Positions 26,969-36,095 of a stretch of 64,000 nt of DNA are shown piece after piece (the first letter of the stretch is position 1; the number at the start of each line of letters is the position of its first letter). Origin of the DNA: Bradyrhizobium aeschynomenes (lineage in GTDB: Bacteria; Pseudomonadota; Alphaproteobacteria; Rhizobiales; Xanthobacteraceae); contig NZ_JABFDM010000002.1 of the NCBI RefSeq assembly GCF_013178945.1, forward strand, positions 186,001-250,000, given 5' to 3'. A program made the position numbers and the translations under genes. Under the pieces are notes generated by a model. That model made no database searches. It was given only the letters and a program-made list of their open reading frames with translations, and had not been told where the DNA came from.

Positions 26969-27952
26969 TCAAAGCAGCAGCGGCGCGCCCGGCTGCCAGC
27001 CGCCGCCGGTCTCCGCCTCGGCCGCCGGCGCGAGATCGCTCTCGCTCTCGTGGTGCAGGCGTTCCGCATAGGGCGCGGCGAACAGGCTGACGCCGCGCTG
27101 GTCGATCGCAAACAGCGGCATGAAGGATTGGAGATCACGACCTTCCATCAGCGTGGCCCGCCGATTGTCGAGGACGAGCCACTTGCCGTCGATCCGCACG
27201 GCGAGAACCGCGTGATCCTGCCGCACGGCGAGGTCACGCACCAAAAGCAGCCGCAGATCGGATTCGGGCGTGCCTGCCGCCAGCAACAAGGCGTATTTGG
27301 CGATCGCGTAGTCCTCGCAATCGCCGAGCCCGCTCCGCAGGGTCTGCAGCGGCGCGCTCCAGACGTCCGGCAGGCCGTGCTGCTGATCGTCGCTGACATA
27401 ACGCACGGCCTGATTGACGCCGCGATTGACGATCTCCGCCCGCGCCCGCTCGTCGCCGGCCGCCACAGCCGCGCGCTTGAGCGCGACGAAGATGCGCTCC
27501 GACGCCGAACATCGCGCATCATCGGCATTGCAGCGCTCGATCGACAGCCGCTCGCTGCTCATCGCGCCCTGGATGCCGCGCCATTTGACCCACAACAGGC
27601 CCTCGGGCGCGCGGAACGTCATCAGCCCGAACGGCTCGTCGCTGGGCGCCGGGACCGCAGGCCCCTGCGGCGCATCGCTGCCGATTCCGGCGCGCACAGC
27701 GGTACCGGTGGATGCGACCTCGACCGGGCCTGAAGCGGCGCGGCGCAGGCCGTCATGCTTGGCGAGCACGGCATTGATGGTGAAGAAACGAACGGGCGGC
27801 GGCACCGACAGTGCACTATCAGCATTGTCCCGCTGGGATCTGCGGCTCGCCGTCTCGGCGAAGGCGGCCCCGGCGCAACCGGCCGCCACCGAGAAGGCAA
27901 GCGCAAGCCCCAGCGCACGCGGGATTCCCCGCGGCCGATCGATCCGCAACAT
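26969..27952 (-). CDS. lapG: LapG-like periplasmic transglutaminase-type cysteine protease
   Basis: About 328 residues from the ATG at 27952 (an adjoining GTG at 27955 is the alternative). Signal peptide: ALGLALAFSVAAGCAGAAFA. The protease domain has GDCEDYAIAKYALL (C212), RQDHAVLAVR (H247) and WLVLDN (D262). Spacings of 35 and 15 residues match the Cys-His-Asp triad of Pseudomonas LapG (37 and 17). Known LapG is a calcium-dependent periplasmic protease that removes the retention module of giant adhesins at an AA-G site when c-di-GMP is low. The adhesin encoded next to it has PAAG at the expected place. A linker of about 80 residues between signal peptide and protease domain is longer than in LapG. 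No LapD is visible. Confidence 0.85.
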   Translation of the reverse strand: MLRIDRPRGIPRALGLALAFSVAAGCAGAAFAETASRRSQRDNADSALSVPPPVRFFTINAVLAKHDGLRRAASGPVEVASTGTAVRAGIGSDAPQGPAVPAPSDEPFGLMTFRAPEGLLWVKWRGIQGAMSSERLSIERCNADDARCSASERIFVALKRAAVAAGDERARAEIVNRGVNQAVRYVSDDQQHGLPDVWSAPLQTLRSGLGDCEDYAIAKYALLLAAGTPESDLRLLLVRDLAVRQDHAVLAVRIDGKWLVLDNRRATLMEGRDLQSFMPLFAIDQRGVSLFAAPYAERLHHESESDLAPAAEAETGGGWQPGAPLLL

Positions 27953-28261
27953 CACTGACGCCCCGTATGCTCCGGGACATCGGCCGACATCATCGTGTCG
28001 GTCCCCGTCCCGGTTGTTATGGGATCAGGGATAGAGCCGGCGCCGCTTCGGGCCGGTTAAGGCGCGGTCAAACCCGCGGCCAAGCTGGCAACGCAACTAA
28101 TCGCGGCCCACCGGATCGCGTTGCATTTGATCGATTCAGGATTCGGTAACGCTGCGCCTCCCGGCCGTAGCCTGGATGGGCGCAGCGGACATCCGGGGTC
28201 GCAAGAGCCTTCAGGGAGAAGCCGGGCGCTCCTGCGCTGATCCGAGCGACGCGCGGCGCGT
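27953..28261. other. 309-base gap between HlyD-type and LapG-like genes
   Basis: No supported gene on either strand. It separates the exporter genes from the protease gene on the same strand. It includes TTAAGGCGCGGTCAA at about 28058, one base away from the CtrA pattern TTAA-N7-TTAA, roughly 110 bases upstream of the protease gene. A separate promoter for the protease gene is plausible but not proven. Confidence 0.4.
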
Positions 28262-29596
28262 TCAGCGCTCGCGCAGGGCCTCGTCGCGCAGCATGCGCGC
28301 CGGCCGGACCAGATAGTCCAGCACGGACTTCTTGCCAGTGAGGATCTCGACGGTCGCAACCATGCCGGGGATGATCGGGAGCGGCTGCTCGGCCGTCCCG
28401 AGGTGGTTCTTCTCGGTGCGAACCATCACGCGATAGAACGTCTCGCCACGCTCGTTCTTGTCGCCCTTCTCGTCGGTGATGGTGTCGGCGCTGATCCGCT
28501 CGACGCGGCCGTGCAGCGAGCCGTACACCGAGGAATCATAGGCGCTGAGTTTGACCACCGCCTCGTGGTTGGGACGGATGAAGGCAATGTCCTGCGGCCG
28601 GATGCGGCCCTCGACCAGCAGCGTATCGTCGAGCGGCGTGATCTCCATCAGGCTGGCGCCTGGCGCGACGACCGCACCGATGGTGGTGACGTTGAGCCGG
28701 TTGACGATGCCGCGCACGGGCGAACGCAGCTCGGTGCGCCGAACGCGGTCCTGAGCCGACTTGATGTTCTCGTCGAGCACGGCGAGATCGCCGCGGGACT
28801 TGGCGAGATCGTCCTCGGCCTGGGCTCGAAAGGCGGTGACGATGTTGAGCCGGCGCGCGCGCGCCTCCTGCACGGCGGACTCGGTCTTCACGATGCTCGC
28901 CTGCACGACCGCGAGCTGCCCGCGCATGTCGGTGGCCTGGCGATCGGCGCGCAGCATCTCGATTTCAGGCACCACCTTCTGCTCGTAGAGCTTGCGGGTC
29001 AGCCCCAGCTCGCGATTGAGCAGCGCCAGCGTCTCCGAGAACCGCTTCTCGCTCGCCCGGAGTTCGTCGATCTCCTTGCTCTTCTGCTGCTCCTGCTGCT
29101 GCACGACGTCGACGTCCTGCGCCAGCTTGCGGGCATGGGCGTCGAACACCGCGCGCTCGCTCTGCACCGCGCGCGGCGCGTCGGCGACGAGTTCGTCGGG
29201 AAATTCGACCTTGTTGCGGCCTTCGGTCTCCGCCGCCAGCCGGATCACCCGCGCCGCCATCGCGCCACGGCGCTCGCGAATCTCGCCGAACTGAGAGGCA
29301 AACGTCGTGTCCTCGATGCGCGCCAGCGGCTGATCCTTCTCGACGATCGCGCCTTCCTGAACCAGGAGATCGGCGATGATGCCGCCCTCCAACGATTGCA
29401 CCACCTGAGTCTGCCTGGACGGCACCACCTTGCCATTGCCGCGCTTGACCTCGTCGAGCACGGCGAAATGCGCCCAGATCAGGAAGGTGAAGAACAGGCC
29501 CAGCGATGCGAACAGCAGCATGCGCGCCGTCTTCGGCGTGCGCAATTCGACCGCCGCGCGGATGTCGTTGGAGAATGCGAAATCACTCTGCGCCAT
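28262..29596 (-). CDS. lapC: HlyD-family membrane fusion protein of the adhesin exporter
   Basis: 444 residues: a short cytosolic start, one membrane anchor (about 26-45, ARMLLFASLGLFFTFLIWAHF), then a biotinyl-lipoyl-like half (VQSLEGGIIADLLVQEG), a long coiled coil (about 110-300, rich in Glu, Gln, Arg) and the closing lipoyl and beta-barrel half (TELRSPVRGIVNRL, IIPGMVATVEI). This is the adaptor that joins the inner-membrane ABC transporter to the TolC-like channel. Its ATG at 29596 lies one base after the TGA of the ABC gene, so the two are translationally coupled. Identity as LapC rests on the neighbouring adhesin and protease. Confidence 0.9.
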   Translation of the reverse strand: MAQSDFAFSNDIRAAVELRTPKTARMLLFASLGLFFTFLIWAHFAVLDEVKRGNGKVVPSRQTQVVQSLEGGIIADLLVQEGAIVEKDQPLARIEDTTFASQFGEIRERRGAMAARVIRLAAETEGRNKVEFPDELVADAPRAVQSERAVFDAHARKLAQDVDVVQQQEQQKSKEIDELRASEKRFSETLALLNRELGLTRKLYEQKVVPEIEMLRADRQATDMRGQLAVVQASIVKTESAVQEARARRLNIVTAFRAQAEDDLAKSRGDLAVLDENIKSAQDRVRRTELRSPVRGIVNRLNVTTIGAVVAPGASLMEITPLDDTLLVEGRIRPQDIAFIRPNHEAVVKLSAYDSSVYGSLHGRVERISADTITDEKGDKNERGETFYRVMVRTEKNHLGTAEQPLPIIPGMVATVEILTGKKSVLDYLVRPARMLRDEALRER

Positions 29597-29597
29597 G

Positions 29598-31895
29598 TCA
29601 CCTCGTCCCTTGGACCGGCTTCACGGCGGGGCTCGCGGCCGGCGCCGCCGCGGGTGGCTGCGGACGCAGCATCGTGAGGATCTGCGCGGTCGGACCGTCG
29701 GCGACGATCTTGCCGGAATCGAACACCAGGATGCGGTCGACCAGCGACAACAGCGAGGGCCGGTGGGTCGAGACGATGATGGACATCTCGCCGGCCCTGT
29801 CGCCCTTGGCCAGGACCTTTAGCCGCTCGAGGAATTCGCCCTCGCTGCGCACGTCGAAATGCGCGGTCGGCTCGTCGAGGAACAGCACGCGGGGCTTGCG
29901 GATCAGGACGCGGGCGAGCCCGATCGCCTGCTTCTGTCCGCCCGACAGGCTGCGGCCGCCCTCGGCGATCATCATCTCGTAGCCTTGCGGATGGCCGGCG
30001 ATGAAGGTCTCGACACCGGCGAGCCGTGCCGCTTCCAGCACCTCCTCGTCGGTCGCGGCCGGACGGCCAAGCGTGATGTTGTCGCGCAGCTTGCCGTAGA
30101 ACAGGTCGGTGTCCTGCAGCACGAAGCCGATGCCGGCGCGCAAATCGGCCGGGTCGTATTGCGCGATGTCGATGCCGTCGATCAGGATGCTGCCTTCAGT
30201 CGGCGGATAGAACGCGGTGGCGAGGCGGCCGACCGTCGTCTTGCCAGAGCCGACGCGCCCGATGATGCCGATCTTCTCGCCCGGCTTGATGTCGAAGGAG
30301 ACGTTGTCGAGCGCCTTGGCCTGGCTTCCCGGATAGGCGAAGCTGACATTCTTGAACTGAATCCGGCCCTGCTTGATCTCGCGCGCGACGTAGATCTTTT
30401 CCGGCGGGCGCTCACGATCCAGCGACATCAGCCGGTCGATCGAACGCAGCGCCGATGTCGTCTGGGTGAAGCGCGTCATCAGGCCCGCGATGCCGGCGAT
30501 CGGACCGAGCACGCGGCCGGACAGCATGTTGGCCGCGACCAGCGCGCCGACCGAGAGCTTGCCGTCGAGGATCAGGAACACGCCGACCACCACCAGCAGC
30601 AGGCTGCAGAACTGGCTGGCGACGCTCGCCGCGGTCATCGCCATCGACGCCCAGAACTGCACGTCCTCGCTGGAGCGCGCCTGCGCCGCCACCGAGCGTT
30701 CCCACACCGTCTGCACCCGGCTCTCGCCGGCCACCGCGCGGACCGTCTCCATCCCATTCAGCGATTCCACCAGAATGCCGTGCCGGGCGGCCGATTGCGC
30801 CTGCATCTTGCGCATCGCGCGATCGAGCGGGCGCTGGATCAACAACCCGACTGCGATCATGACGGGTAGCATCAGCAGCGGAATCCAGGCGATGGGACCG
30901 GCAATGATGAACAGCACGATGATGAACACGACGGCGAAGAGCATGTCCGTCGCCGACACCACGGTGCCCGAGGTGAAGAACTCGCGCACCGAATCGAAAT
31001 CGCGAAGCTGGTTGGCGAGGATGCCGACCGACGGCGGCCGCTTGTCCATCTTCAGCGCCATGACGTGCTCGAAGATGTTGGCGGCGAGCACCACGTCGAT
31101 CTTCTTGCCGGTCATGTCGATGATGCGGCTTCGGACCACCTTGAGCAGGAAGTCGAATCCGATCGCCAGCGCCAGGCCGACGCCGAGCGCAACCAGCGAC
31201 GGGATGGCGCCGTTCGGAATGACACGGTCGTAGACGCTCATCGTGAACAAGGGCGCCGCCAGCGCCAGGATGTTGACGATGAAGGCTGCGATCGCGACGT
31301 GGCCGTAATTGGCGCCGAAGCGGCTGACGACGGACCAGAACCAGTGCGTCTTCGGCAACTCGCCCGCCGCATCGACACGGGCATCGGCGAGCGCAGCCGG
31401 CCGCACCAGATAGGCAAAGCCGACATATTGCGCCGCGACCGTCTCGATGCGCTCGATCGCCGGCGCTTCACGGTGCGATGGATCGACGATGGTGAGACGG
31501 CCGGCCGCCTCGTCGATCGTCAGCAGGATGCGCGTGGTGCCGTCGTGGAACATCAGCACGCAGGGCAGCACCAGCGCGGGAATCTCGCTCAGCGGCCGTT
31601 CGACCAACTGCGCCTCGAGCCCTGCCCGGCGCGCGGCCCGATCATACAGGCCGATGCTGAGCACGCCGCTTTCCAGCGGCAGACCCGACAAGAGCGCACT
31701 GCGACTGAGGGCGCGGCCATGATGAGCTGCAAGGTAGAGCAGACTGTCACTGAGCGGATCGGATGCCGGGGGGGCCGCGCTCGCCTGTGGCAGCACGGGC
31801 GCCTCTTCCAGCTCGAACCTGGTCGGACGAATATTCAACGATGCCTCGGAAATCCAGCGGGCCAACCAGGCAACACGGGGCTGCACCCAGCGCAT
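29598..31895 (-). CDS. lapB: type I secretion ABC transporter with degenerate C39 domain
   Basis: 765 residues. Residues about 40-165 resemble a C39 peptidase domain but lack the catalytic Cys (DSLLYLAAHHGR where C39 enzymes have a DCxxAC-type motif). Such C39-like domains bind unfolded substrate without cutting it. A six-helix exporter domain follows, then a nucleotide-binding domain with Walker A GRVGSGKTT (K552), signature LSGGQKQAIGLARVL and Walker B VLFLDEPTA. It would power export of the giant adhesin from cytoplasm to cell surface with the HlyD and TolC partners. It starts 140 bases after the TolC gene's stop, behind a strong hairpin. Confidence 0.92.
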   Translation of the reverse strand: MRWVQPRVAWLARWISEASLNIRPTRFELEEAPVLPQASAAPPASDPLSDSLLYLAAHHGRALSRSALLSGLPLESGVLSIGLYDRAARRAGLEAQLVERPLSEIPALVLPCVLMFHDGTTRILLTIDEAAGRLTIVDPSHREAPAIERIETVAAQYVGFAYLVRPAALADARVDAAGELPKTHWFWSVVSRFGANYGHVAIAAFIVNILALAAPLFTMSVYDRVIPNGAIPSLVALGVGLALAIGFDFLLKVVRSRIIDMTGKKIDVVLAANIFEHVMALKMDKRPPSVGILANQLRDFDSVREFFTSGTVVSATDMLFAVVFIIVLFIIAGPIAWIPLLMLPVMIAVGLLIQRPLDRAMRKMQAQSAARHGILVESLNGMETVRAVAGESRVQTVWERSVAAQARSSEDVQFWASMAMTAASVASQFCSLLLVVVGVFLILDGKLSVGALVAANMLSGRVLGPIAGIAGLMTRFTQTTSALRSIDRLMSLDRERPPEKIYVAREIKQGRIQFKNVSFAYPGSQAKALDNVSFDIKPGEKIGIIGRVGSGKTTVGRLATAFYPPTEGSILIDGIDIAQYDPADLRAGIGFVLQDTDLFYGKLRDNITLGRPAATDEEVLEAARLAGVETFIAGHPQGYEMMIAEGGRSLSGGQKQAIGLARVLIRKPRVLFLDEPTAHFDVRSEGEFLERLKVLAKGDRAGEMSIIVSTHRPSLLSLVDRILVFDSGKIVADGPTAQILTMLRPQPPAAAPAASPAVKPVQGTR

Positions 31896-31995
31896 TCTGC
31901 TAATGATTTTCGTTTAGCCCAATTCTGTGGCCGGGACCCGTGTTTTTCGGGGTCTTTGCCGGTAGCAGGGTGACAATATCGTCGCAGAGTAAATG

Positions 31996-32028
31996 CGAAA
32001 AGCTGGCGCGGTATGCGCCAGCTTTTCG
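31996..32028 (-). terminator. strong hairpin between TolC-like and ABC genes
   Basis: 14-bp perfect arms CGAAAAGCTGGCGC/GCGCCAGCTTTTCG with a 5-nt loop, 7 bases beyond the tolC-like stop at 32035. T-rich positions are within the stem. It probably ends or attenuates the tolC-like transcript before the ABC gene. Confidence 0.7.
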
Positions 32029-32034
32029 TTAGGT

Positions 32035-33603
32035 TCATTTCGGTGCCGGCCCGCCCGATCCGATGCCGCCATACTTTCCGGAAACGACGAACAGCGATGT
32101 ATCAGCAGGATCGCTCGAGGCCCAGCGATCACCGAAGGTGATCGGCGTAGGTTGCTTCGGCCCACCGTCCTCCAGGCCGAACAGCGGCACCGGACCTGCG
32201 GCGCTCAGCGGTGCCGGACCTGGCGAGGGTGCGCTCAGCCGCAGCGGCGGCAGGCGGTACCCGACGAAGCCGCCAGAGACGTCGAGCGGTACGGTCTCCG
32301 GCGGGTGGCCGGTCTTCAGATAGGCCAGCATCTGCCCCATCGCGGCGAGCAGCTGATAATCCGCGAACACCACGACTCCGCGCGCCGACACCAGCGACAC
32401 GTTGGCATTGAAGTACTGGTTCTGCGAGTTCAGCAGGTCGATCAGCGTGCGCTGGCCGAGCTCATATTCCTTGTTGTAGGCGATGAAGGTACGGCGTGCC
32501 GCCTCGACGTCGCGCACCAGGGCCGCAACCCGATCGGCGGTGATGATGCGGGCCGCCCAGGCCTTGTCGATCGATTCCAGCGCGTCACGCTGCAGCCGCG
32601 CGTGCTTCTGCTGCTCCTGGATCATCCGCTGCGCGGCTTCTTCACGGCGCCACGAATTCTGGCCGCCGTTGAAAATATCCCAGGAGGCCACGACCTTGCC
32701 GCTCACCTCGTCGTAGCGGTTGTTGTAGGTGACCGACTCCTTGCCCGTGGTGGCGCGGCCTTCGAGCGAGACCGTCGGCAGGAAGGTGCCGGTGGTGGCG
32801 TCGAAGCCGCGCTTGGCGGCGGTCACGTCGGCTGCGGCAGCGCGCAGCGTCGGATTGAACTTGTAGGCGATATCGAGCGATTCCGCCTTGTCGCGCGGCA
32901 GATCCGATAGCCGGCCCGGGAAGCGCAGATTGTACGGCTCGACGCCGACGACTTTGCGATATTTCGCCCGCGCGACTTCCAGGCTGAGGCGGAATTCCTC
33001 GAGCACGGCCTGGGCTGCAGCGACGCGCTCTTCCGCCTGCTGCGTATCGCCCTCGCCGGCCCGGCCGCCCTGGAAGCGCGCCAGCACGTTCTTGCGCAGC
33101 TCGAGATGAACCTTGAGGTTCTTCTCGGCGAGGCCGACCAGCGTCGTGTAGCGCACCACGTCCACATAGGCCTCAGCGGCATCGAGCCCGATCAGTTCGG
33201 TGCGCTCGAGCACGCGGAACGCAGCCGCATCCACTCGCGCAGCCTGTCTCCACACTTCGTTGATGGAGGAAAAGCCATCGAACAGCAGCTGGCGCACGAC
33301 CACGCTGGCCTCACGGCCGCGCAAGTACCGGCCATTGTTGTTCGGCGCGGGCGTGACATATTGCTTGAGCATTTCAGGACCTGCGCTCGCATCGAGGCGG
33401 ACCTGCGGGAGCAGAGTTCCCTGCTGCTGGCGAAGCTCCGATTCCGTCGCGCGACGGTTGGCTGCCGCCTCGCCGACGCCTGGATTGGTCTTCACCGCCT
33501 GATTGATGGCGTCCTGAATCGTGAAGGGTTCCGCCGCAAACGCCGGGCTAAAGCCCATTCCCACGACACAAATGAAACCGAGTGAATGTATGATCTTCAA
33601 CAT
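32035..33603 (-). CDS. lapE: TolC-family outer-membrane channel of the adhesin exporter
   Basis: 522 residues with a signal peptide (SLGFICVVGMGFSPAFAA). The body has two TolC repeats: long helices rich in Ala, Arg and Glu (AEERVAAAQAVLEEF, QRMIQEQQKHARLQ) and short strand segments (VVVRQLLFDGF, VVASWDIFNGGQN). The repeat ending YNKEYELGQRTLIDLLNSQN is typical. The last 75 residues form a Pro/Gly-rich extension (PSPGPAPLSAAGPVP) that would hang into the periplasm. In LapA-type systems this channel also holds the adhesin's retention module. It begins the minus-strand locus that ends with the adhesin. Confidence 0.9.
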   Translation of the reverse strand: MLKIIHSLGFICVVGMGFSPAFAAEPFTIQDAINQAVKTNPGVGEAAANRRATESELRQQQGTLLPQVRLDASAGPEMLKQYVTPAPNNNGRYLRGREASVVVRQLLFDGFSSINEVWRQAARVDAAAFRVLERTELIGLDAAEAYVDVVRYTTLVGLAEKNLKVHLELRKNVLARFQGGRAGEGDTQQAEERVAAAQAVLEEFRLSLEVARAKYRKVVGVEPYNLRFPGRLSDLPRDKAESLDIAYKFNPTLRAAAADVTAAKRGFDATTGTFLPTVSLEGRATTGKESVTYNNRYDEVSGKVVASWDIFNGGQNSWRREEAAQRMIQEQQKHARLQRDALESIDKAWAARIITADRVAALVRDVEAARRTFIAYNKEYELGQRTLIDLLNSQNQYFNANVSLVSARGVVVFADYQLLAAMGQMLAYLKTGHPPETVPLDVSGGFVGYRLPPLRLSAPSPGPAPLSAAGPVPLFGLEDGGPKQPTPITFGDRWASSDPADTSLFVVSGKYGGIGSGGPAPK

Positions 33604-33760
33604 ACAGTATCGGTAACAAAGCCGCGATCAGCTCGCAATGGACCTCGCCACACTTCCGGCGAAAAATCGACCCGATGTTGCAGAATGGCGACTCCCTGCC
33701 ACATTCCGGAAAATTCATAAACTGGATCAAGAAAGTAGGGAGACGATCGCGGGAAGCCGA

Positions 33761-33846
33761 TGGTGGGGGAGGCAGGACTCGAACCTGCGAAGCCATGAGG
33801 CGGCTGATTTACAGTCAGCTCCCTTTGCCACTCGGGACACTCCCCC
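33761..33846 (-). tRNA. tRNA-Tyr (anticodon GTA)
   Basis: The reverse strand has GGGGGAG/CTCCCCC acceptor arms, an anticodon stem and loop CTGACTGTAAATCAG (GTA), a long variable arm (CCGCCTCATGGCTTCGC region), GGTTCGAGTCC in the T arm and encoded CCA. The 86-nt class II length fits tRNA-Tyr. Confidence 0.95.
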
Positions 33847-34065
33847 GTATCGATGGCAGTCGACGATCGGCCGCGAGAACAGCGGTTGAGCGACCAGCGG
33901 CGCCATTGAGACGGTAAGACCGCGGGGGCCCCGGATGAAGGGGCGCGCGCGACCGGGGCCCTTATGATCGAACCGGCCCCTCAAAGTCAACCAAGGGACG
34001 ACGAATTTTCCCCTCTCGGCGGTGCCAAATTGCCAGAATCCGGAAGGCGTGACAGAAGCTCGTGC

Positions 34066-34908
34066 ATGAGCGAACGCGACCGTAAGCCCCCTTTTCGCCG
34101 CCAGGGCGGCAAATCTCCCGGCAAATTCTCCGGCAAGCCGCGCGGCTTCGAGCGGCAGCAGGCTTGGCGCGAGCGCGAGTCCGGTGCGGATGGCCCCGTC
34201 ATTCTCTATGGCTGGCATACGGTCACCCTGGCGCTCGCCAATCCGAAGCGCAGGATTCGCAAGCTCTACGTCACCGAGAACGCCGCGCGCCGGCTCGCTG
34301 ACGAGCGGATCGAAACCAAGGTGACACCGGAGATCGTCCGCCCTGGCCAGATCGACCAGCGGCTCGGTCCCGATGCGGTGCATCAGGGCCTGCTGGCGGA
34401 GGCTGATCCCCTGCCCTCACCGGACATCGACACGCTCGAACCGGAAGGCATGATCCTGGTGCTCGACCAGATCACCGATCCGCACAATGTCGGCGCCATC
34501 CTGCGCTCGGCGGCCGCGTTCGACGTCAAGGCGATCGTGACCACGGCCCGCCACAGCCCGGAGGCCACCGGCGTGCTGGCCAAGTCCGCCTCGGGCGCGC
34601 TGGAATTGGTGCCGATCATCACGGTGCAGAACCTCGCCCGCGCGCTCACCCGGCTCGACGAGCGCGGTTTCCAGACGGTCGGACTCGACAGCGCCGGTGC
34701 TGAGGACATCGCCGCCGTCACCCTCCGCGAGCCGCTGGCGCTCGTGCTCGGCGCCGAGGGCAAGGGTCTGCGCCAGCTGACCCGGGAGACCTGCAGCGTG
34801 GTGGCCCGGCTCGACATGCCCGGCGCGATCAAGAGCCTCAACGTCTCCAACGCCGCAGTGCTCGCGCTCTATGTCGGCGCGAGCCGGCTCGGGCTGATGT
34901 CCAGATGA
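34066..34908 (+). CDS. rlmB: RlmB/TrmH-family 23S rRNA 2'-O-ribose methyltransferase
   Basis: 280 residues from the ATG at 34066; an earlier in-frame ATG at 33964 would add 34 poorly conserved residues. A basic disordered N-terminus (residues 1-40) is followed by a substrate-binding domain (ILYGWHTVTLALAN, HQGLLAEA) and a SPOUT knot with its three motifs: ITDPHNVGAILRSA, VLGAEGKGLRQ and MPGAIKSLNVSNAAVLALY. The family uses SAM to methylate a ribose in rRNA; in Escherichia coli RlmB acts on G2251 of 23S rRNA. TrmH-type tRNA methylation is the alternative. It is followed by a terminator. Confidence 0.88.
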   Translation: MSERDRKPPFRRQGGKSPGKFSGKPRGFERQQAWRERESGADGPVILYGWHTVTLALANPKRRIRKLYVTENAARRLADERIETKVTPEIVRPGQIDQRLGPDAVHQGLLAEADPLPSPDIDTLEPEGMILVLDQITDPHNVGAILRSAAAFDVKAIVTTARHSPEATGVLAKSASGALELVPIITVQNLARALTRLDERGFQTVGLDSAGAEDIAAVTLREPLALVLGAEGKGLRQLTRETCSVVARLDMPGAIKSLNVSNAAVLALYVGASRLGLMSR

Positions 34909-34911
34909 CGA

Positions 34912-34941
34912 AACGCCCGCGCGCTGATGCGCACGGGCGTT
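34912..34941 (+). terminator. hairpin after the rRNA methyltransferase gene
   Basis: AACGCCCG/CGGGCGTT arms of 8 bp around a loop that itself contains GCGC pairs. It lies between convergent genes, with a weak T run. Confidence 0.5.
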
Positions 34942-34965
34942 CGCGACGAAGGCTGACGCGATCGA

Positions 34966-35427
34966 TCAGTAGTAACGGCGCAGCACGCGGCGGCCGTGAT
35001 AATAGGGCGAAGCGCCCCAGCGATAGCCGCCGTGCGGCTGGGCGTAGACCACTTCGGGCGCGACGCGGGTCGCCTCATAGGCGTGACGGCGATGGTGATA
35101 GCGATAGACCGGGAGCGCGCGCTCCTCATAGGCCGGATACGGCGCGAACGCGCCGGGACCGCTGTAGGTCGGGCCCTGGTTGACGTAGTAGTACTGCCGG
35201 GTCGGCTCGGGCAGCCGCTCATAATGGGCGCTGCAGCTGCCGCATCCGGCGTGACCGTAGCTGTAGCCGGGCTGATAGGTATAGGTCGGCTGATAGGTCA
35301 CGGTCGGCGCGCATGGGCTGGCATAGCCGCAAGGCGCGCAGGCCGTCGCGCCACAGGCCGCAGCAGGCGCACTGCCCGCGACGGCGAGGCCGGCAATGGC
35401 CACAAGTCCTGAAATCATTCCACGCAT
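34966..35427 (-). CDS. Tyr/His-rich small secreted protein
   Basis: 153 residues. The ATG at 35427 is chosen because AGGAGAG stands just upstream and the signal peptide begins at once (MISGLVAIAGLAVAGSAPAAA). The mature part opens with Cys-rich CGATACAPCGYASPC, then Tyr-rich runs (TYQPTYTYQPGYSYGHAGCG), and ends basic (HHRRHAYEA, GRRVLRRYY). No enzyme motif is seen. Proteins of this make-up are common in Bradyrhizobium envelopes without known role. Another small exported protein gene lies 55 bases upstream on the same strand. Confidence 0.7.
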   Translation of the reverse strand: MRGMISGLVAIAGLAVAGSAPAAACGATACAPCGYASPCAPTVTYQPTYTYQPGYSYGHAGCGSCSAHYERLPEPTRQYYYVNQGPTYSGPGAFAPYPAYEERALPVYRYHHRRHAYEATRVAPEVVYAQPHGGYRWGASPYYHGRRVLRRYY

Positions 35428-35482
35428 TACTCTCTCCTGATCATCTGGTTTTTTATTGTGGTCTCGTTGGCGAGGATGACCG

Positions 35483-35941
35483 CTAGCGATAGGCCGGCGG
35501 CGGACTGACATAGTTGCGGGGGCCACCGTCCCGCGGTGCGACGATCACCGCCGGCGGATACATCGGCACCTCGGGTTCGGCTGGCTGCATCATGGACTGA
35601 GCGCCCCAAGAACGGGAAAAGCTCTCGGCTGGCTTGGGCAGCTTGCGATCTGGCGGCGGCTCGATCTCCATGCGGCCATAGCCGGGCTTGGCGCCGAGCG
35701 TGGGATAGTAGTGACCGACATAGAGCTCGGGCTCGACCGGGCGACCGCCATAGACCCTGGGCTGGATATGGTGCCCCTTGCCGAGTCCGTACTGGCCCTC
35801 CACGACGGCATAGGAGGCATCGATGCCGTTGATGACGACGGGCACGCCGGGCCGCTGCGGGATCACGATTTCGAAGCCTTCGGCAGCCAGCGCAGCCGAC
35901 GCCGACCCGATCAGAATCGCGAAAGCTGTTGCAAAACGCAT
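35483..35941 (-). CDS. small exported protein, function unknown
   Basis: 152 residues from the ATG at 35941, followed by a signal peptide (MRFATAFAILIGSASAALAA). The mature part has a strand-rich stretch (EIVIPQRPGVPVVINGIDAS, VYGGRPVEPELYVGHYYP) and a Pro-rich C-terminus (PEVPMYPPAVIVAP, YVSPPPAYR). I recognise no named domain. It lies on the same strand as the Tyr-rich secreted protein and may be co-transcribed with it. Confidence 0.65.
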   Translation of the reverse strand: MRFATAFAILIGSASAALAAEGFEIVIPQRPGVPVVINGIDASYAVVEGQYGLGKGHHIQPRVYGGRPVEPELYVGHYYPTLGAKPGYGRMEIEPPPDRKLPKPAESFSRSWGAQSMMQPAEPEVPMYPPAVIVAPRDGGPRNYVSPPPAYR

Positions 35942-36095
35942 GAATTCACGCCCCGGTTGCCAACCTACTAATACCGCAACGCGCCCCGCCATGGGTTAAG
36001 CGCGCGGGTCAATCTGACGGTAAGGCTAACGCGCAGGTCGTTCGTTCGGGTTAAGACGCCTCGCGGGTTCACACGGGACGGTTAATGCCTGCTCA

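Noticed and set aside
34905..35183. Arg-rich frame after the rRNA methyltransferase
   Set aside because: Overlaps the terminator and runs antisense to the Tyr-rich secreted protein.
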